DNA of 64,000 bases from Azorhizobium caulinodans ORS 571 (lineage in GTDB: Bacteria; Pseudomonadota; Alphaproteobacteria; Rhizobiales; Xanthobacteraceae): positions 1,555,501 through 1,619,500 of the forward strand of contig NC_009937.1 of the NCBI RefSeq assembly GCF_000010525.1, in the 5' to 3' direction. The notes under the pieces were generated by a model. The model did not search any database and was not told the origin of the DNA. It worked only from the letters and a program-made list of their open reading frames with translations. Shown here piece by piece: positions 44,168 to 53,444 of this stretch (positions are counted from its first letter, which is position 1; each line of letters begins with the position of its first letter). The position numbers and the translations under genes were made by a program.

Positions 44168-45595
44168 ATGCATCGCAATCGTCGCGCCAAGATCGTCGCA
44201 ACCGTGGGGCCGGCGAGCTCCGATCCTGCGGTGCTGAAGGCCCTGTATCTCGCCGGCGTCGATACCTTCCGGATGAATTTCAGCCACGGCAGCCGTGAGA
44301 ACCATGCGGCGGTGCATGCTTCGATCCGCGCCCTCGAAATCGAGATGGGGCGCCCCATCGGCATTCTTCAGGACCTTCAGGGGCCGAAGATCCGCGTCGG
44401 CACCATCAAGGACGGCCGCATCACCGTGCAGGCGGGCGAGAAGATCCGTTTCGTGCTTCACGGCGCGGACGGCGACCGCGATGCCATTCCGCTGCCCCAT
44501 CCGGAAATCTTCGCCGCCATCGCGCCCCGGCAGGACCTGCTCATCGACGACGGCCGGGTGCGCGTGCGGGTGCAGGGCGTGGGCGATGATTTCATCGACG
44601 CCGAAGTGGTCATCGGCGGCGTCATCTCCAACCGCAAGGGCGTGAACCTGCCCGGCACGATCCTTGACCTCTCCCCGCTCACCGCGAAGGACCGCGAGGA
44701 CCTGGAATTCGGTCTCTCGCTCGGCGTGGACTGGGTGGCGCTCTCCTTCGTGCAGCGGGCCTCCGACGTGATCGAGGCGCGCGGCATCATCGGCGACCGC
44801 GCCGGCATCATGTCCAAGATCGAGAAGCCCTCGGCACTGGAGCATATCGAGGACATCGTCCGCATGTCGGATGCGGTGATGGTGGCGCGCGGCGATCTCG
44901 GCGTCGAAATCCCGCATGAGGAAGTGCCCGGCCGCCAGAAGGAACTGGTGCGCGCCTGCCGCCTTGCGGCGAAGCCCGTGATCGTGGCGACGCAGATGCT
45001 CGAATCCATGGTCAACGCCCCGACGCCCACCCGCGCGGAGGCCTCCGACGTCGCCACCGCCATCTATGACGGGGCGGATGCGGTGATGCTCTCGGCGGAA
45101 TCCGCAACCGGCAGCTATCCGGTCGAGGCCGTGACCATGATGGACCGCATCATCTCGGCCACCGAGCGCCACAAGCTCTATCGCTCCTTCATCTCTGCCT
45201 CCGCGCTCGATCCCGAGCAGTCGCCGCCCCACGCGGTGGCTGCCGCCGGGGCCGGCCTTGCGGAGACCATCGGGGCGAAGGCCATCGTCGGCTATACGTC
45301 GAGCGGCACCACGGTGGCCCGCATCGCGCGCCAGCGGCCCGCGCTGCCCATCGTGGCACTGACGCCCAATCTCGCCGTGGCCCGCCGGGCCTCCCTCATG
45401 TGGGGCGTGCACAGCGTGCCGTCCCAGGACGTGACCACCTATGAGGAAATGGTGGCGACGGCCCGCAAGGCGCTGGTGGACGAGAATTTCGGCGGGCCCG
45501 GTGATCTCGCGGTCGTGGTGGCGGGCATTCCCTTTGCCCAGTCCGGCACCACAAACAACCTGCGCGTCTTCTCCCTCGGCGGCTCCGCGCGCTGA
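44168..45595 (+). CDS. pyk: Pyruvate kinase
   Basis: A 475-aa glycolytic enzyme, phosphoenolpyruvate + ADP to pyruvate + ATP. N-terminal KIVATVGPASSDP, then FRMNFSHGSRENH, the active-site block IMSKIEKPSALEHIEDIV, VMVARGDLGVEIPHEEVPG and ATQMLESM are clear. The C-terminal allosteric domain is complete. Monocistronic with a strong terminator; not functionally tied to treZY except through central carbon metabolism. Confidence 0.97.
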   Translation: MHRNRRAKIVATVGPASSDPAVLKALYLAGVDTFRMNFSHGSRENHAAVHASIRALEIEMGRPIGILQDLQGPKIRVGTIKDGRITVQAGEKIRFVLHGADGDRDAIPLPHPEIFAAIAPRQDLLIDDGRVRVRVQGVGDDFIDAEVVIGGVISNRKGVNLPGTILDLSPLTAKDREDLEFGLSLGVDWVALSFVQRASDVIEARGIIGDRAGIMSKIEKPSALEHIEDIVRMSDAVMVARGDLGVEIPHEEVPGRQKELVRACRLAAKPVIVATQMLESMVNAPTPTRAEASDVATAIYDGADAVMLSAESATGSYPVEAVTMMDRIISATERHKLYRSFISASALDPEQSPPHAVAAAGAGLAETIGAKAIVGYTSSGTTVARIARQRPALPIVALTPNLAVARRASLMWGVHSVPSQDVTTYEEMVATARKALVDENFGGPGDLAVVVAGIPFAQSGTTNNLRVFSLGGSAR

Positions 45596-45601
45596 CCGCC
45601 C

Positions 45602-45636
45602 GACAGCCTGGCCACCCCGTGGCCGGGCTGTCTTTT
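45602..45636 (+). terminator. Rho-independent terminator of pyk
   Basis: GACAGCCTGGCCAC, loop CCC, GTGGCCGGGCTGTC (14 bp, one G-U), followed by TTTT, 6 nt after the pyk stop. Confidence 0.9.
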
Positions 45637-45712
45637 CGACCCCGTTTGTGTCGTTGACCTCGCTCCGTCCGGCCCGCATGACCCCGCCATCGGGAGCATC
45701 GAGGTCTGGATC

Positions 45713-46114
45713 ATGAAGAGACACTACGTGGGTCTGCTGGCGATGGCGGTTCTGCTGGCCGGCTGCGCCACCGTGACCCGCGGCACCACGTCGAAGGTGC
45801 AGGTGGTGACGGAGCCCGCGGGCGCGAAGGTTTCGACGACGCTCGGCTATGACTGCACGAGCCCGTGCACCATCATGGCGGGTCGCAAGGACGAATTCAC
45901 CGTCACCATCACCAAGGACGGCTACGAGCCCGAGGTGGTGGAGGTGCGTACGCGCAGCTCGCAGGACGGGCAGGGCGCGGTCGCCGGGAACCTCATAGCC
46001 GGCGGCCTGATCGGCATGGGCGTGGATGCGGCGAACGGTGCCGATCTGGAGCACTATCCCAACCCTATCACCGTCACGCTGCGGCCGGTGGCTAAGCCCG
46101 GCAAGCGCTCCTGA
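45713..46114 (+). CDS. PEGA-domain lipoprotein
   Basis: A 133-aa exported lipoprotein: the signal MKRHYVGLLAMAVLLAGC has a lipobox LAGC with Cys18. The PEGA-like domain (VQVVTEPAGAKVSTTLGYDC, then SPCTIMAGRKDEFTVTITKD) is a small beta domain often at cell-envelope surfaces. The glycine-rich segment AGNLIAGGLIGMGVDAANG could be a short membrane-active hairpin. Role unknown. Confidence 0.88.
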   Translation: MKRHYVGLLAMAVLLAGCATVTRGTTSKVQVVTEPAGAKVSTTLGYDCTSPCTIMAGRKDEFTVTITKDGYEPEVVEVRTRSSQDGQGAVAGNLIAGGLIGMGVDAANGADLEHYPNPITVTLRPVAKPGKRS

Positions 46115-46131
46115 GGGGCAGCCCGGCCGGG

Positions 46132-46812
46132 TCAGCCCCGGCCGGACTTCAGGCGGCTCTCGGCTGCGGCGATATAGACGTCGCGCGAGGGCGTCAGATG
46201 CCGGCGGCAGAGATCGACAAGCCCCGCGCGATCGCCGCCCGCGAGCGCCGCAATCATCGCCACATGCTCGTCGCGGGCGCGGGCGAGATGCTCGGGGCTG
46301 GCGGCGGTCATGGACCGCACGCCGTGCACCTTGTGGGCCATGGCGGCGATCAGTTCGGCCAGATGCGGATTGCCGCAGGCCGCGAACAGCGTCTCATGGA
46401 AGACCATGTTGGCGCGGAAGGCCGCCCGCGCATCGCCGCTCGCGACCGCGGCCGAATGCCGGGCCTGAACGGCTTCCAGCGCGGCCAGGAGGCCGGCGTC
46501 CACCGGCAGGGGGATCTCGGCGGCAGCGAGCGTCTCCAGCGCCTCGCGCACGGCATAGATCTGCCGCACGTCATCCGGCGCGAGGGATTTGACCACCGCG
46601 CCGCGGTTGGGCACGCGCTCCACCAGCCCCAGCCGCTCCAGCTCTGACAGCGCCTCGCGGATTACGTGGCGCTTCACCTCGAGGCGGGCGGCCAGTTCCT
46701 CCTCGACGAGGCGCTCGCGCGGCAGCAGCCAGCCGAGCACGATCTCCTCCTCCAGTGTCGCGGCGATGGCGCGGACGCGGTCCGTGGTCTGTTGCTTGGC
46801 AGCGGCTTCCAT
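46132..46812 (-). CDS. GntR-family transcriptional regulator, FCD (FadR) type
   Basis: A 226-aa regulator with an N-terminal winged helix (RLVEEELAARLEVKRHVIRE, then LVERVPNRGAVV) and an all-helical FCD ligand domain (FHETLFAACGNPHLAELI, DEHVAMIAAL). FCD members bind organic acids through a metal. The frame is open to 46929, but ATG 46812 (MEAAAKQQT) fits; the longer form would overlap the divergent dehydratase. It faces an IlvD/Edd gene across 64 bp containing a typical GntR half-site pair. Confidence 0.92.
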   Translation of the reverse strand: MEAAAKQQTTDRVRAIAATLEEEIVLGWLLPRERLVEEELAARLEVKRHVIREALSELERLGLVERVPNRGAVVKSLAPDDVRQIYAVREALETLAAAEIPLPVDAGLLAALEAVQARHSAAVASGDARAAFRANMVFHETLFAACGNPHLAELIAAMAHKVHGVRSMTAASPEHLARARDEHVAMIAALAGGDRAGLVDLCRRHLTPSRDVYIAAAESRLKSGRG

Positions 46813-46837
46813 GGGCTCCGAAATAACGCTGTTCGAT

Positions 46838-46849
46838 ATTGTTGACAAT
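46838..46849. promoter_or_regulatory. Candidate GntR operator
   Basis: ATTGTTGACAAT fits the TTGT-N2-ACAA consensus of FCD-type GntR regulators and lies in the divergent gap between the regulator and the dehydratase. A wider symmetry TTGTTG-N10-CAACAA overlaps it. Confidence 0.62.
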
Positions 46850-46876
46850 CCTGGCAACAACCGCTTCCAATGCCCC

Positions 46877-48592
46877 ATGACCAGCGCCGATGACGAGACC
46901 CCACCCGCCGCCCGCGGCATGCGCCGCAACCTTGCCAGCTATGGCGATCCGGGCTTTTCGCTCTTCCTGCGCAAGGCCTTCATCAAGGCGGCCGGCTATT
47001 CGGACGATGCGCTGGATCGGCCGATTATCGGCATCACCAACACCTTCAGCGACTTCAATCCCTGCCACGGCAACGTGCCGCGCCTCATCGAGGCGGTGAA
47101 GCGCGGGGTGATGCTCGCCGGCGGTCTGCCGATGGAGTTTCCCACCGTCTCCATCCACGAATCCTTCTCCAACCCCACCTCCATGTTCCTGCGCAATCTC
47201 ATGGCCATGGATACGGAGGAGATGATCCGCGCCCAGCCCATGGACGCGGTGGTGCTGATCGGCGGCTGCGACAAGACCGTGCCGGCCCAGCTCATGGGCG
47301 CGGTGAGCGCCAATGTGCCCGCAATCCAGCTCATCACCGGGCCGATGCTGGTCGGCCATCACAAGGGCGAAATCCTCGGCGCCTGCACCGATTGCCGGCG
47401 GCTCTGGGGCCAGCACCGGGCCGGGCATCTCGATGCGGAGGAGATGGACGTGCTCTCGGGCCGCCTCGCGCCGACGCAGGGCACCTGCATGGTCATGGGC
47501 ACGGCCAGCACCATGGGCTGTCTCGTGGAGGCGCTGGGCATCGCCTTGCCGTGGACGGGCACCATTCCCGCCACCCACGCGGACCGCATCCGTGCGGCCG
47601 AGGCGAGCGGGCGTCAGGCGGTGCAACTGGCAACCCATGGGCCGACGCCGCGCGATCTGCTCACGCCTGCCGCCTTCCGCAATGCGCTGACGGTGCTTCA
47701 GGCCATTGGCGGCTCCACCAACGGGCTCGTGCATCTCGCCGCCATCGCCCGCCGGGCCGGCCTCTCCGTCGATCTCGACGCCTTCGATGCCATCGGTCGA
47801 TCCGTGCCTGTGCTCATCGACCTGAAGCCCTCGGGCGACCATTACATGGAGCACTTTCACTGGGCCGGCGGCGTGCCGAAGCTGATGAAAGAGCTGGGCG
47901 ATCACCTCGACCGCAGCGCGCCCACCATCGACGGACGTACCATCGGCGAGATTGCGGACGCCGCCGAGGAGGTGCCCGGCCAAGCCATCATCCGCCCCGC
48001 CAGCGCGCCGCTGAAGCCGTTCGGCGGCATGGCCGTGCTGCGCGGCAATCTGGCGCCGGGCGGCGCGGTCATCAAGCATTCCGCCGCCTCCGAGGCCCTG
48101 CTGCGCCACACCGGGCGGGCGGTGGTCTTCGACAGCGTCGAGGACATGGTGAACCGCATCGACGATCCGGGTCTTGATGTGCAGGCGGATGACGTATTGG
48201 TGCTGCGCAACGCCGGCCCCAAGGGCGCGCCGGGCATGCCGGAGGCCGGCTATCTGCCGATCCCGAAGAAGCTGGCGCAGGCGGGCGTGAAGGACATGGT
48301 GCGGATTTCCGATGCCCGGATGAGCGGCACGGCCTTTGGCACCATCGTTCTGCACATCACGCCGGAGGCGGCGGTCGGCGGCCCGCTCGGTCTCGTGCGC
48401 AGCGGCGACACCATCCGCCTCGACGTGGCGGCACGCGAGATCGCGCTGCTGGTGCCGGATGAGGAGCTCGAACGCCGCAGGGCGGAATGGACGCCCCCCG
48501 CCCATCTGGCCGAGGCGGCGCGCGGCTATCAGCACCTTTATCTTACCCACGTCCTTCAGGCGGACGAGGGGTGCGATTTCGATTTCTGCTGA
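46877..48592 (+). CDS. IlvD/Edd-family dehydratase (sugar-acid or dihydroxy-acid)
   Basis: A 571-aa iron-sulfur dehydratase. Cluster cysteines are seen in NPCHGNVPRL, IGGCDKTVPAQLMG and QGTCMVMGTASTMG. The C-terminal block VRISDARMSGTAFGTIVLHI is standard. Length and the motif QHRAG-HLDAEEM resemble aldonate dehydratases (arabonate/xylonate) more than housekeeping IlvD. A dedicated divergent GntR regulator also speaks for a catabolic role. Start ATG 46877 is preceded by a weak site. Substrate not assigned. Confidence 0.9.
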   Translation: MTSADDETPPAARGMRRNLASYGDPGFSLFLRKAFIKAAGYSDDALDRPIIGITNTFSDFNPCHGNVPRLIEAVKRGVMLAGGLPMEFPTVSIHESFSNPTSMFLRNLMAMDTEEMIRAQPMDAVVLIGGCDKTVPAQLMGAVSANVPAIQLITGPMLVGHHKGEILGACTDCRRLWGQHRAGHLDAEEMDVLSGRLAPTQGTCMVMGTASTMGCLVEALGIALPWTGTIPATHADRIRAAEASGRQAVQLATHGPTPRDLLTPAAFRNALTVLQAIGGSTNGLVHLAAIARRAGLSVDLDAFDAIGRSVPVLIDLKPSGDHYMEHFHWAGGVPKLMKELGDHLDRSAPTIDGRTIGEIADAAEEVPGQAIIRPASAPLKPFGGMAVLRGNLAPGGAVIKHSAASEALLRHTGRAVVFDSVEDMVNRIDDPGLDVQADDVLVLRNAGPKGAPGMPEAGYLPIPKKLAQAGVKDMVRISDARMSGTAFGTIVLHITPEAAVGGPLGLVRSGDTIRLDVAAREIALLVPDEELERRRAEWTPPAHLAEAARGYQHLYLTHVLQADEGCDFDFC

Positions 48593-48610
48593 CGGGTCGC
48601 GTCGGTGCGC

Positions 48611-49525
48611 TCACGCGGACCAGATGCCGCCGTCCGAGGTCCGCCGCACGTAATTGACCAGGAAGTCCGTGAAGACGCGGATCTTGGCCGGCAGACGCTC
48701 GCGGTTCTGGTAGGCAATGTTCATGGTCAGCATGGGCAGTTGCCAGTCCAGCAGCACCGGCACCAGCCGCCCGGCCTCGAGATCCTCCTGCACGATGTAG
48801 AGGGGCTGGACGAGAATGCCGAGCCCGGCGATGGCCGCCTGCCGGATCACCTGCCCGTCATTGCAATCGAGCGCCGCGGTGATGCGGACGGTGCGCTCTG
48901 CCTCGCCCTTGGAGAGGCGCAGGGAGAAGGGATCCTGCGCCAGATTGTAGACCAGCATGTCATGCCGGGCGAGGTCGGCGGGCTCCTTCGGCCGGCCGCG
49001 TTCCTCCAGATAGGCGGGGGAGGCGGCCAGCACCCGGCGCATGCGCCCGAGCCGCCGCACCACGATGTTGGTGTCCGGCTCGTGCAGGCGGGTGCGGATG
49101 GCGACATCGATCCCCGCTTCGATGAAGTCGAGATAGCGGTTCGCCACCGCGATGTGCACGCTGAGCTTGGGATAGAGCCGGCGCAGCTCCGGGAGCATGG
49201 GCGCCAGATAGATGGTGGCGAAGGACAAAGAACTCGTCACACGCAACAATCCCTGCGGAGAAAGCGTGTGCTCATTGACGGCCTCCTCCGCCTCGGCGAG
49301 CTCGGCAAGGAGCGCGCCGCTGCGCTGGTAGAATTCCTGTCCGGCTTCCGTGAGCCAGAGGCGGCGCGTGTTGCGCTCGACGAGCCGGGCGGACAGGCGC
49401 TCCTCCAGCGCCGAGAGATGGCGGCTCACGGCGGCGTTCGACATACCCAGCGCCTCGGCCGCGCGGGAGAGGCTGCGCAATTCGGCCGTCTTCAGGAAGA
49501 CCTCGATCTGGGCCAGGCGATCCAT
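48611..49525 (-). CDS. LysR-family transcriptional regulator
   Basis: A 304-aa regulator with an N-terminal winged helix (FLKTAELRSLSRAAEALGMS, AVSRHLSALEERLSARLVER) and a periplasmic-binding-like effector domain (about 90-295). It belongs to the CrgA/DsdC-like group by its LPELRRLYPKLSVHIAVANR block. Divergent from the maleylacetate reductase operon across 108 bp, so it is its probable activator. Convergent with the IlvD/Edd gene, 18 nt apart. Confidence 0.93.
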   Translation of the reverse strand: MDRLAQIEVFLKTAELRSLSRAAEALGMSNAAVSRHLSALEERLSARLVERNTRRLWLTEAGQEFYQRSGALLAELAEAEEAVNEHTLSPQGLLRVTSSLSFATIYLAPMLPELRRLYPKLSVHIAVANRYLDFIEAGIDVAIRTRLHEPDTNIVVRRLGRMRRVLAASPAYLEERGRPKEPADLARHDMLVYNLAQDPFSLRLSKGEAERTVRITAALDCNDGQVIRQAAIAGLGILVQPLYIVQEDLEAGRLVPVLLDWQLPMLTMNIAYQNRERLPAKIRVFTDFLVNYVRRTSDGGIWSA

Positions 49526-49579
49526 CTTTCCGCTCCGCGCAAAAGACCGTTCCGAAAATTCCGGTTTATTTCCACCGCG

Positions 49580-49596
49580 TGCAAGTCAAAACTGCA
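49580..49596. promoter_or_regulatory. Candidate LysR site
   Basis: TGCA-N9-TGCA, partly symmetric (contains a T-N11-A core), centred in the LysR-operon divergent gap. Symmetry is imperfect. Confidence 0.3.
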
Positions 49597-49633
49597 AGCA
49601 ATCAAAGACCAATAAGGTCGAGGAAACGCCAAT

Positions 49634-50008
49634 ATGACCGGACCCGTCCGCCACATTGTGATGTGGCGGGTCGGCGGAGATACGCGCGAAGCGCGCGCCG
49701 CCGCCCGTCTCAAGGTGAAAAGGGCCTTCGAGGGCCTGCGCGGCCGCGTCCGCGGCCTGACCCATGTGGAAGTGGGCATCGACATCAGTGATGTCGATTA
49801 TGCCTGCGACGTGGTGCTCGTCTCCGAATTCGAGACACAGGCCGATCTGGAGGCCTATGCCACCCATCCCGAGCACCTGAGGGTGCGTCAGGAATTGGGG
49901 GATCTGCGCATCGCCCGCTTCCAGGTGGACTATGTGGCCGAGCCGGCCGCGTCCCCGGCCCTTGAGCCCGATCGCGCATCCCGCGGCGAACTCTTCGCCG
50001 GCGCCTGA
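49634..50008 (+). CDS. Dabb (stress-response A/B barrel) domain protein
   Basis: A 124-aa protein of the ferredoxin-like dimeric A/B barrel type: VRHIVMWRV at the start, then VDYACDVVLVSEFETQADLE and YATHPEHLRV. Such proteins accompany aromatic-degradation enzymes and may bind or isomerise a ring-cleavage intermediate. First gene after the LysR divergent promoter, 45 nt before maleylacetate reductase. Confidence 0.88.
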   Translation: MTGPVRHIVMWRVGGDTREARAAARLKVKRAFEGLRGRVRGLTHVEVGIDISDVDYACDVVLVSEFETQADLEAYATHPEHLRVRQELGDLRIARFQVDYVAEPAASPALEPDRASRGELFAGA

Positions 50009-50053
50009 ACCCTGCGGCGCGGCCGGCATCGGCCGCCGAGGAAGGACAGCGTC

Positions 50054-51142
50054 ATGAACATGAGCTTCACTTACGATGCCCTGCCCATCCGCGTCCGGTT
50101 CGGCCGCGGCACGGTGGCCGAAGTCGCGACCGAGGTGGCGCGCCTCGGGGCGCAGCGCGCGCTCGTTCTGACCACGCCCCAGCAGGCAGGGGAGGGCGAG
50201 CGGATCGCCGCTTTGCTCGGTGCCGTATCCGCTGGCGTGTTTCCGGGCGCGGTCATGCACACGCCCGTCGAGGTAACGGAGATGGCGCTTGCCGCCTTGC
50301 GCGAGAGCGGCGCGGATTGCGTGGTGTCGGTGGGCGGAGGCTCCACCACCGGCCTTGGCAAGGCCTTGGCGCTGCGCACCGGGGTGAAGCAGCTCGTCAT
50401 TCCTACCACCTATGCCGGCTCCGAGATGACGCCCATCCTCGGCGAGACGCAGGACGGGCGGAAAACCACGCTCCGCTCGCTCAACGTGCTGCCCGAGGCG
50501 GTGATCTATGACGTGGATCTCACCGTCGGCCTGCCGGCCGCCCTGTCGGCCACGTCGGGCGTGAATGCCATCGCCCATGCGGTGGAGGCGCTTTATGCCC
50601 GCGACCGCAATCCCGTGATCTCGCTGATGGCGGAGGACAGCATCCGCAGCCTGTCATCGGCTTTGCCGATCCTCGTCCACGAGCCGGGCAACATGGAAGC
50701 GCGGGGCATGGCGCTTTACGGCGCCTGGCTCGCCGGCTGTTGCCTCGGCGCGGTGGGCATGGCCCTGCACCACAAGCTCTGTCACACGCTCGGCGGCACC
50801 TTCAATCTGCCCCATGCGGAGACGCACACCATCGTCCTCTCCCATGCGGTGGCCTATAATGCGCCGGCTGCGCCAGAGGCCATGGCCGCCATCACGCGCG
50901 CCCTCGGCGCGCCCGATGCGGCGCAGGGCATCTTCGATCTCGTCCGGGCGCTGGGCGCGCCCCGCGCCCTTGCGGACATCGGCATGCCGGCGGATGGCAT
51001 CGAGCGCGCTGCCGATCTCGCGGTGGAAAGCCCCTACTGGAACCCGCGGCCCATCACCCGCGAGGCGATCCGCGATCTCATCGCCCGCGCCCATGCGGGC
51101 GAGCGGCCGGTCGCGGCGGTCCCCGCAGAAGAGGCGGCCTGA
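50054..51142 (+). CDS. Maleylacetate reductase
   Basis: A 362-aa iron-containing-alcohol-dehydrogenase-fold enzyme that reduces maleylacetate to 3-oxoadipate with NAD(P)H. Diagnostic blocks are VSVGGGSTTGLGKALALRTG, PTTYAGSEMTPILGE and GMALHHKLCHTLGGTFNLPH, the latter with metal-site histidines. Hydroxyquinol dioxygenase three genes downstream makes its substrate, confirming the assignment. AAGGACAGCGTC precedes ATG 50054. Confidence 0.93.
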   Translation: MNMSFTYDALPIRVRFGRGTVAEVATEVARLGAQRALVLTTPQQAGEGERIAALLGAVSAGVFPGAVMHTPVEVTEMALAALRESGADCVVSVGGGSTTGLGKALALRTGVKQLVIPTTYAGSEMTPILGETQDGRKTTLRSLNVLPEAVIYDVDLTVGLPAALSATSGVNAIAHAVEALYARDRNPVISLMAEDSIRSLSSALPILVHEPGNMEARGMALYGAWLAGCCLGAVGMALHHKLCHTLGGTFNLPHAETHTIVLSHAVAYNAPAAPEAMAAITRALGAPDAAQGIFDLVRALGAPRALADIGMPADGIERAADLAVESPYWNPRPITREAIRDLIARAHAGERPVAAVPAEEAA

Positions 51143-51145
51143 GCC

Positions 51146-52516
51146 ATGGCGCGCCCCTCCCGCACCCTCATCACCGGCGCGACCATCCTGTCCATGGACG
51201 GGGCCGTCGGGGACCTGCCCAAGGGCGACATTCTCGTCGAGGACGACCGCATTATTGCCATCGCGCCGGTCCTTCAGGCGGATGACGCGGAGCGGGTGGA
51301 CGCGGAGGGCCGCATCGCGGTGCCGGGCTTCGTGAATGCGCACATGCACACCTGGCAGACCGGCCTGCGCAGCCTCGCGGCGGACTGGACGCTGCTGGAA
51401 TATTTCCGCTGGGTGCATGCGGGGCTCGCCACGCGCTTCCGGCCGGAGGACATCGGCATCGCGACCCTCGTGGGCGCGCTGGGGCAGATCGATGCGGGCA
51501 CCACCACGCTCGTGGACTGGTGCCATAACAATCCCACCCCCGAGCATACGGATGCGGCGGTCGAGGCGCTGGCACGGAGCGGCATCCGCGCCGCCTTCTT
51601 CCACGGCTCGCCCAAGCCGGACCCGAAGCCCGGCGAGCCCCATTTCTCGGAAGTGCCGCATCCGCGCGCCGAGATCGAGCGGCTACGCCGGGGGATGTTC
51701 TCCGGCGAGGACGGGCTGATGACCCTCGGCCTCGCCATCCTCGGCCCCCATTATTCGACATTGGAGGTCGCCCGCGCGGATTTCCGGATGGCGCGGGAGT
51801 TCGGCCTCGTCGCCTCCATGCATCAGGGCGGGGGAGCGGCGAAGACACCGGGTGGCTGGGAGACGCTGCTCGACGAAGGGCTGGTGGGGCCGGGCATCAA
51901 TGTGGTGCATGGCAACGACCTCTCCGACGCGCTCTTCTCGGCGTTGGTGGATCAGGGCGCTTCCTTCTCGGTGACGCCCGAGAACGAGATGACGCAGGGC
52001 CACGGCTTTCCCGTCACCGGCCGCCTGCTGAAGCGCGGCGTTGCCCCCTCGCTGGGCGTCGATCTGGAATCCGTGCTGGCGGGCGACATGATGGGCGTCG
52101 CGCGCGTCGCGCTGGGCATGCAGCGTGTGCTCGACAATACCGACAGCCGCCGCGACACCGGGGCCATTCCGCCGACCTCCACCGTGCGGGTGCGGCAGGC
52201 GCTGGAATGGATCACCATCGAAGGCGCGCGGATGCTGGGGCAGGAGGGGCGCATCGGTTCGCTCGCGCCCGGCAAGCAGGCGGACATCACGCTCATCGAT
52301 GCCCGCGCGCTGCATCTGCAACCGGTGCATGATCCGGTGGCCACCGTCGTCATGCAGGCGGGGCGGGGAGACGTGGAGGCGGTGATGATCGCCGGCCGCT
52401 TCCGAAAGAAGAATGGCAAGCTGCTGGCCGCAGCGCTCGACGACACGCTCGCCCGTCTCGCCCGCTCCGGCGCGCGCATCGTGGACGAGCTCGGTCTCAA
52501 GCGGACGGCGGCGTGA
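51146..52516 (+). CDS. Amidohydrolase, ATZ/TRZ or 8-oxoguanine-deaminase type
   Basis: A 456-aa metal-dependent hydrolase of subgroup III (chlorohydrolase/deaminase). It has the HxH metal site in FVNAHMHTWQTGLRS, ASMHQGGGAAKTPGG, VHGNDLSDALF and the C-terminal GSLAPGKQADITLIDA. Family members remove amino or chloro groups from N-heterocycles, guanines or triazines. Placed 3 nt after maleylacetate reductase and 10 nt before a dehydrogenase, so it acts in the same pathway, perhaps removing an amino group before ring cleavage. Substrate unknown. Confidence 0.88.
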   Translation: MARPSRTLITGATILSMDGAVGDLPKGDILVEDDRIIAIAPVLQADDAERVDAEGRIAVPGFVNAHMHTWQTGLRSLAADWTLLEYFRWVHAGLATRFRPEDIGIATLVGALGQIDAGTTTLVDWCHNNPTPEHTDAAVEALARSGIRAAFFHGSPKPDPKPGEPHFSEVPHPRAEIERLRRGMFSGEDGLMTLGLAILGPHYSTLEVARADFRMAREFGLVASMHQGGGAAKTPGGWETLLDEGLVGPGINVVHGNDLSDALFSALVDQGASFSVTPENEMTQGHGFPVTGRLLKRGVAPSLGVDLESVLAGDMMGVARVALGMQRVLDNTDSRRDTGAIPPTSTVRVRQALEWITIEGARMLGQEGRIGSLAPGKQADITLIDARALHLQPVHDPVATVVMQAGRGDVEAVMIAGRFRKKNGKLLAAALDDTLARLARSGARIVDELGLKRTAA

Positions 52517-52526
52517 GGAGACGGGG

Positions 52527-53444
52527 ATGACGGAAACGCTCACACTTGGCTGGATCGGGCTCGGGAAGATGGGCCTTCCCATCTCCACCCGCCTTGCCGC
52601 CGCAGGCTACGACATCGCGGGCACGGACCGGGATCAGGAGCGCATCTCCGAGGCGGCCGCCAGCGGCGTGAAGCCCGCCGCGACGCTCGCGGATGCCGCA
52701 ACGCGCGACATCGTCTTCACATCCCTGCCGGACGACAAGGCGCTGCGGGCGGTCGCTCTCGATGGCCCGCTGTTCCAGAGCATGCGCAAGGGTACGATCC
52801 TGGTGGAGACCTCGACCGTCAGCCCCGGCATCTCGGCCGAAGTGGCGCAGGCGGCAGACGCGCGCGGCATCGCCTATCTGCGGGCGCCGGTCTCCGGCAA
52901 TGCGGCGATCGCCCATACCGGCAATCTCACCTGCTTCGTGTCCGGCCCGAAAGCCGCCTTTGACACCTTCCTGCCGGTCGCCCAGGCCTTCACGCGGGCG
53001 CAGAAATATCTCGGGACGGCGGAAGAGGCCCGCTACGCCAAGCTGGCGGTCAATCTCATGATTGCCGTCTCCGCCGCCATGATGGGTGAGAGCATCGTCC
53101 TGGCCCGCAAGGGCAACCTGGCCTGGCAGGACATCCTCGACGTGCTGACCAACAGCGCGGTGGGCTCGCCCATGGTGCACTACAAGGCCAAGAGCCTGGA
53201 GACGCGCGACTTCAACTCCACCTTCTCCTGCCGCCAGATGGCCAAGGACCTCGACCTGATCGTCGGCGCCGGGCACGCGGCGGACATGGCCATGCCGCTC
53301 GCGACCCTGACGCGCGAGGTCTATGGCGCGCTCATCGGGCGGGGCGAGGGCGAAGCGGATTTCATCTCCACCGTACGCCTTGCGGAATGGCTGGCCGGCC
53401 TCGGCGAGCCGGACCTTGAACAGAATGAAGGGAGGCTCGCATGA
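52527..53444 (+). CDS. 3-hydroxyisobutyrate-dehydrogenase-family oxidoreductase
   Basis: A 305-aa beta-hydroxyacid dehydrogenase: Rossmann motif GLGKMGLP (about residues 8-16), substrate block VETSTVSPGIS, APVSGNAAIAHTG and catalytic Lys in KLAVNLMI. It reduces tartronate-semialdehyde-like or oxidises beta-hydroxy acids with NAD(P). The frame is open upstream inside the amidohydrolase, but ATG 52527 with GGGG ahead is right for the family. Its stop overlaps the dioxygenase start (ATGA). Confidence 0.9.
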   Translation: MTETLTLGWIGLGKMGLPISTRLAAAGYDIAGTDRDQERISEAAASGVKPAATLADAATRDIVFTSLPDDKALRAVALDGPLFQSMRKGTILVETSTVSPGISAEVAQAADARGIAYLRAPVSGNAAIAHTGNLTCFVSGPKAAFDTFLPVAQAFTRAQKYLGTAEEARYAKLAVNLMIAVSAAMMGESIVLARKGNLAWQDILDVLTNSAVGSPMVHYKAKSLETRDFNSTFSCRQMAKDLDLIVGAGHAADMAMPLATLTREVYGALIGRGEGEADFISTVRLAEWLAGLGEPDLEQNEGRLA

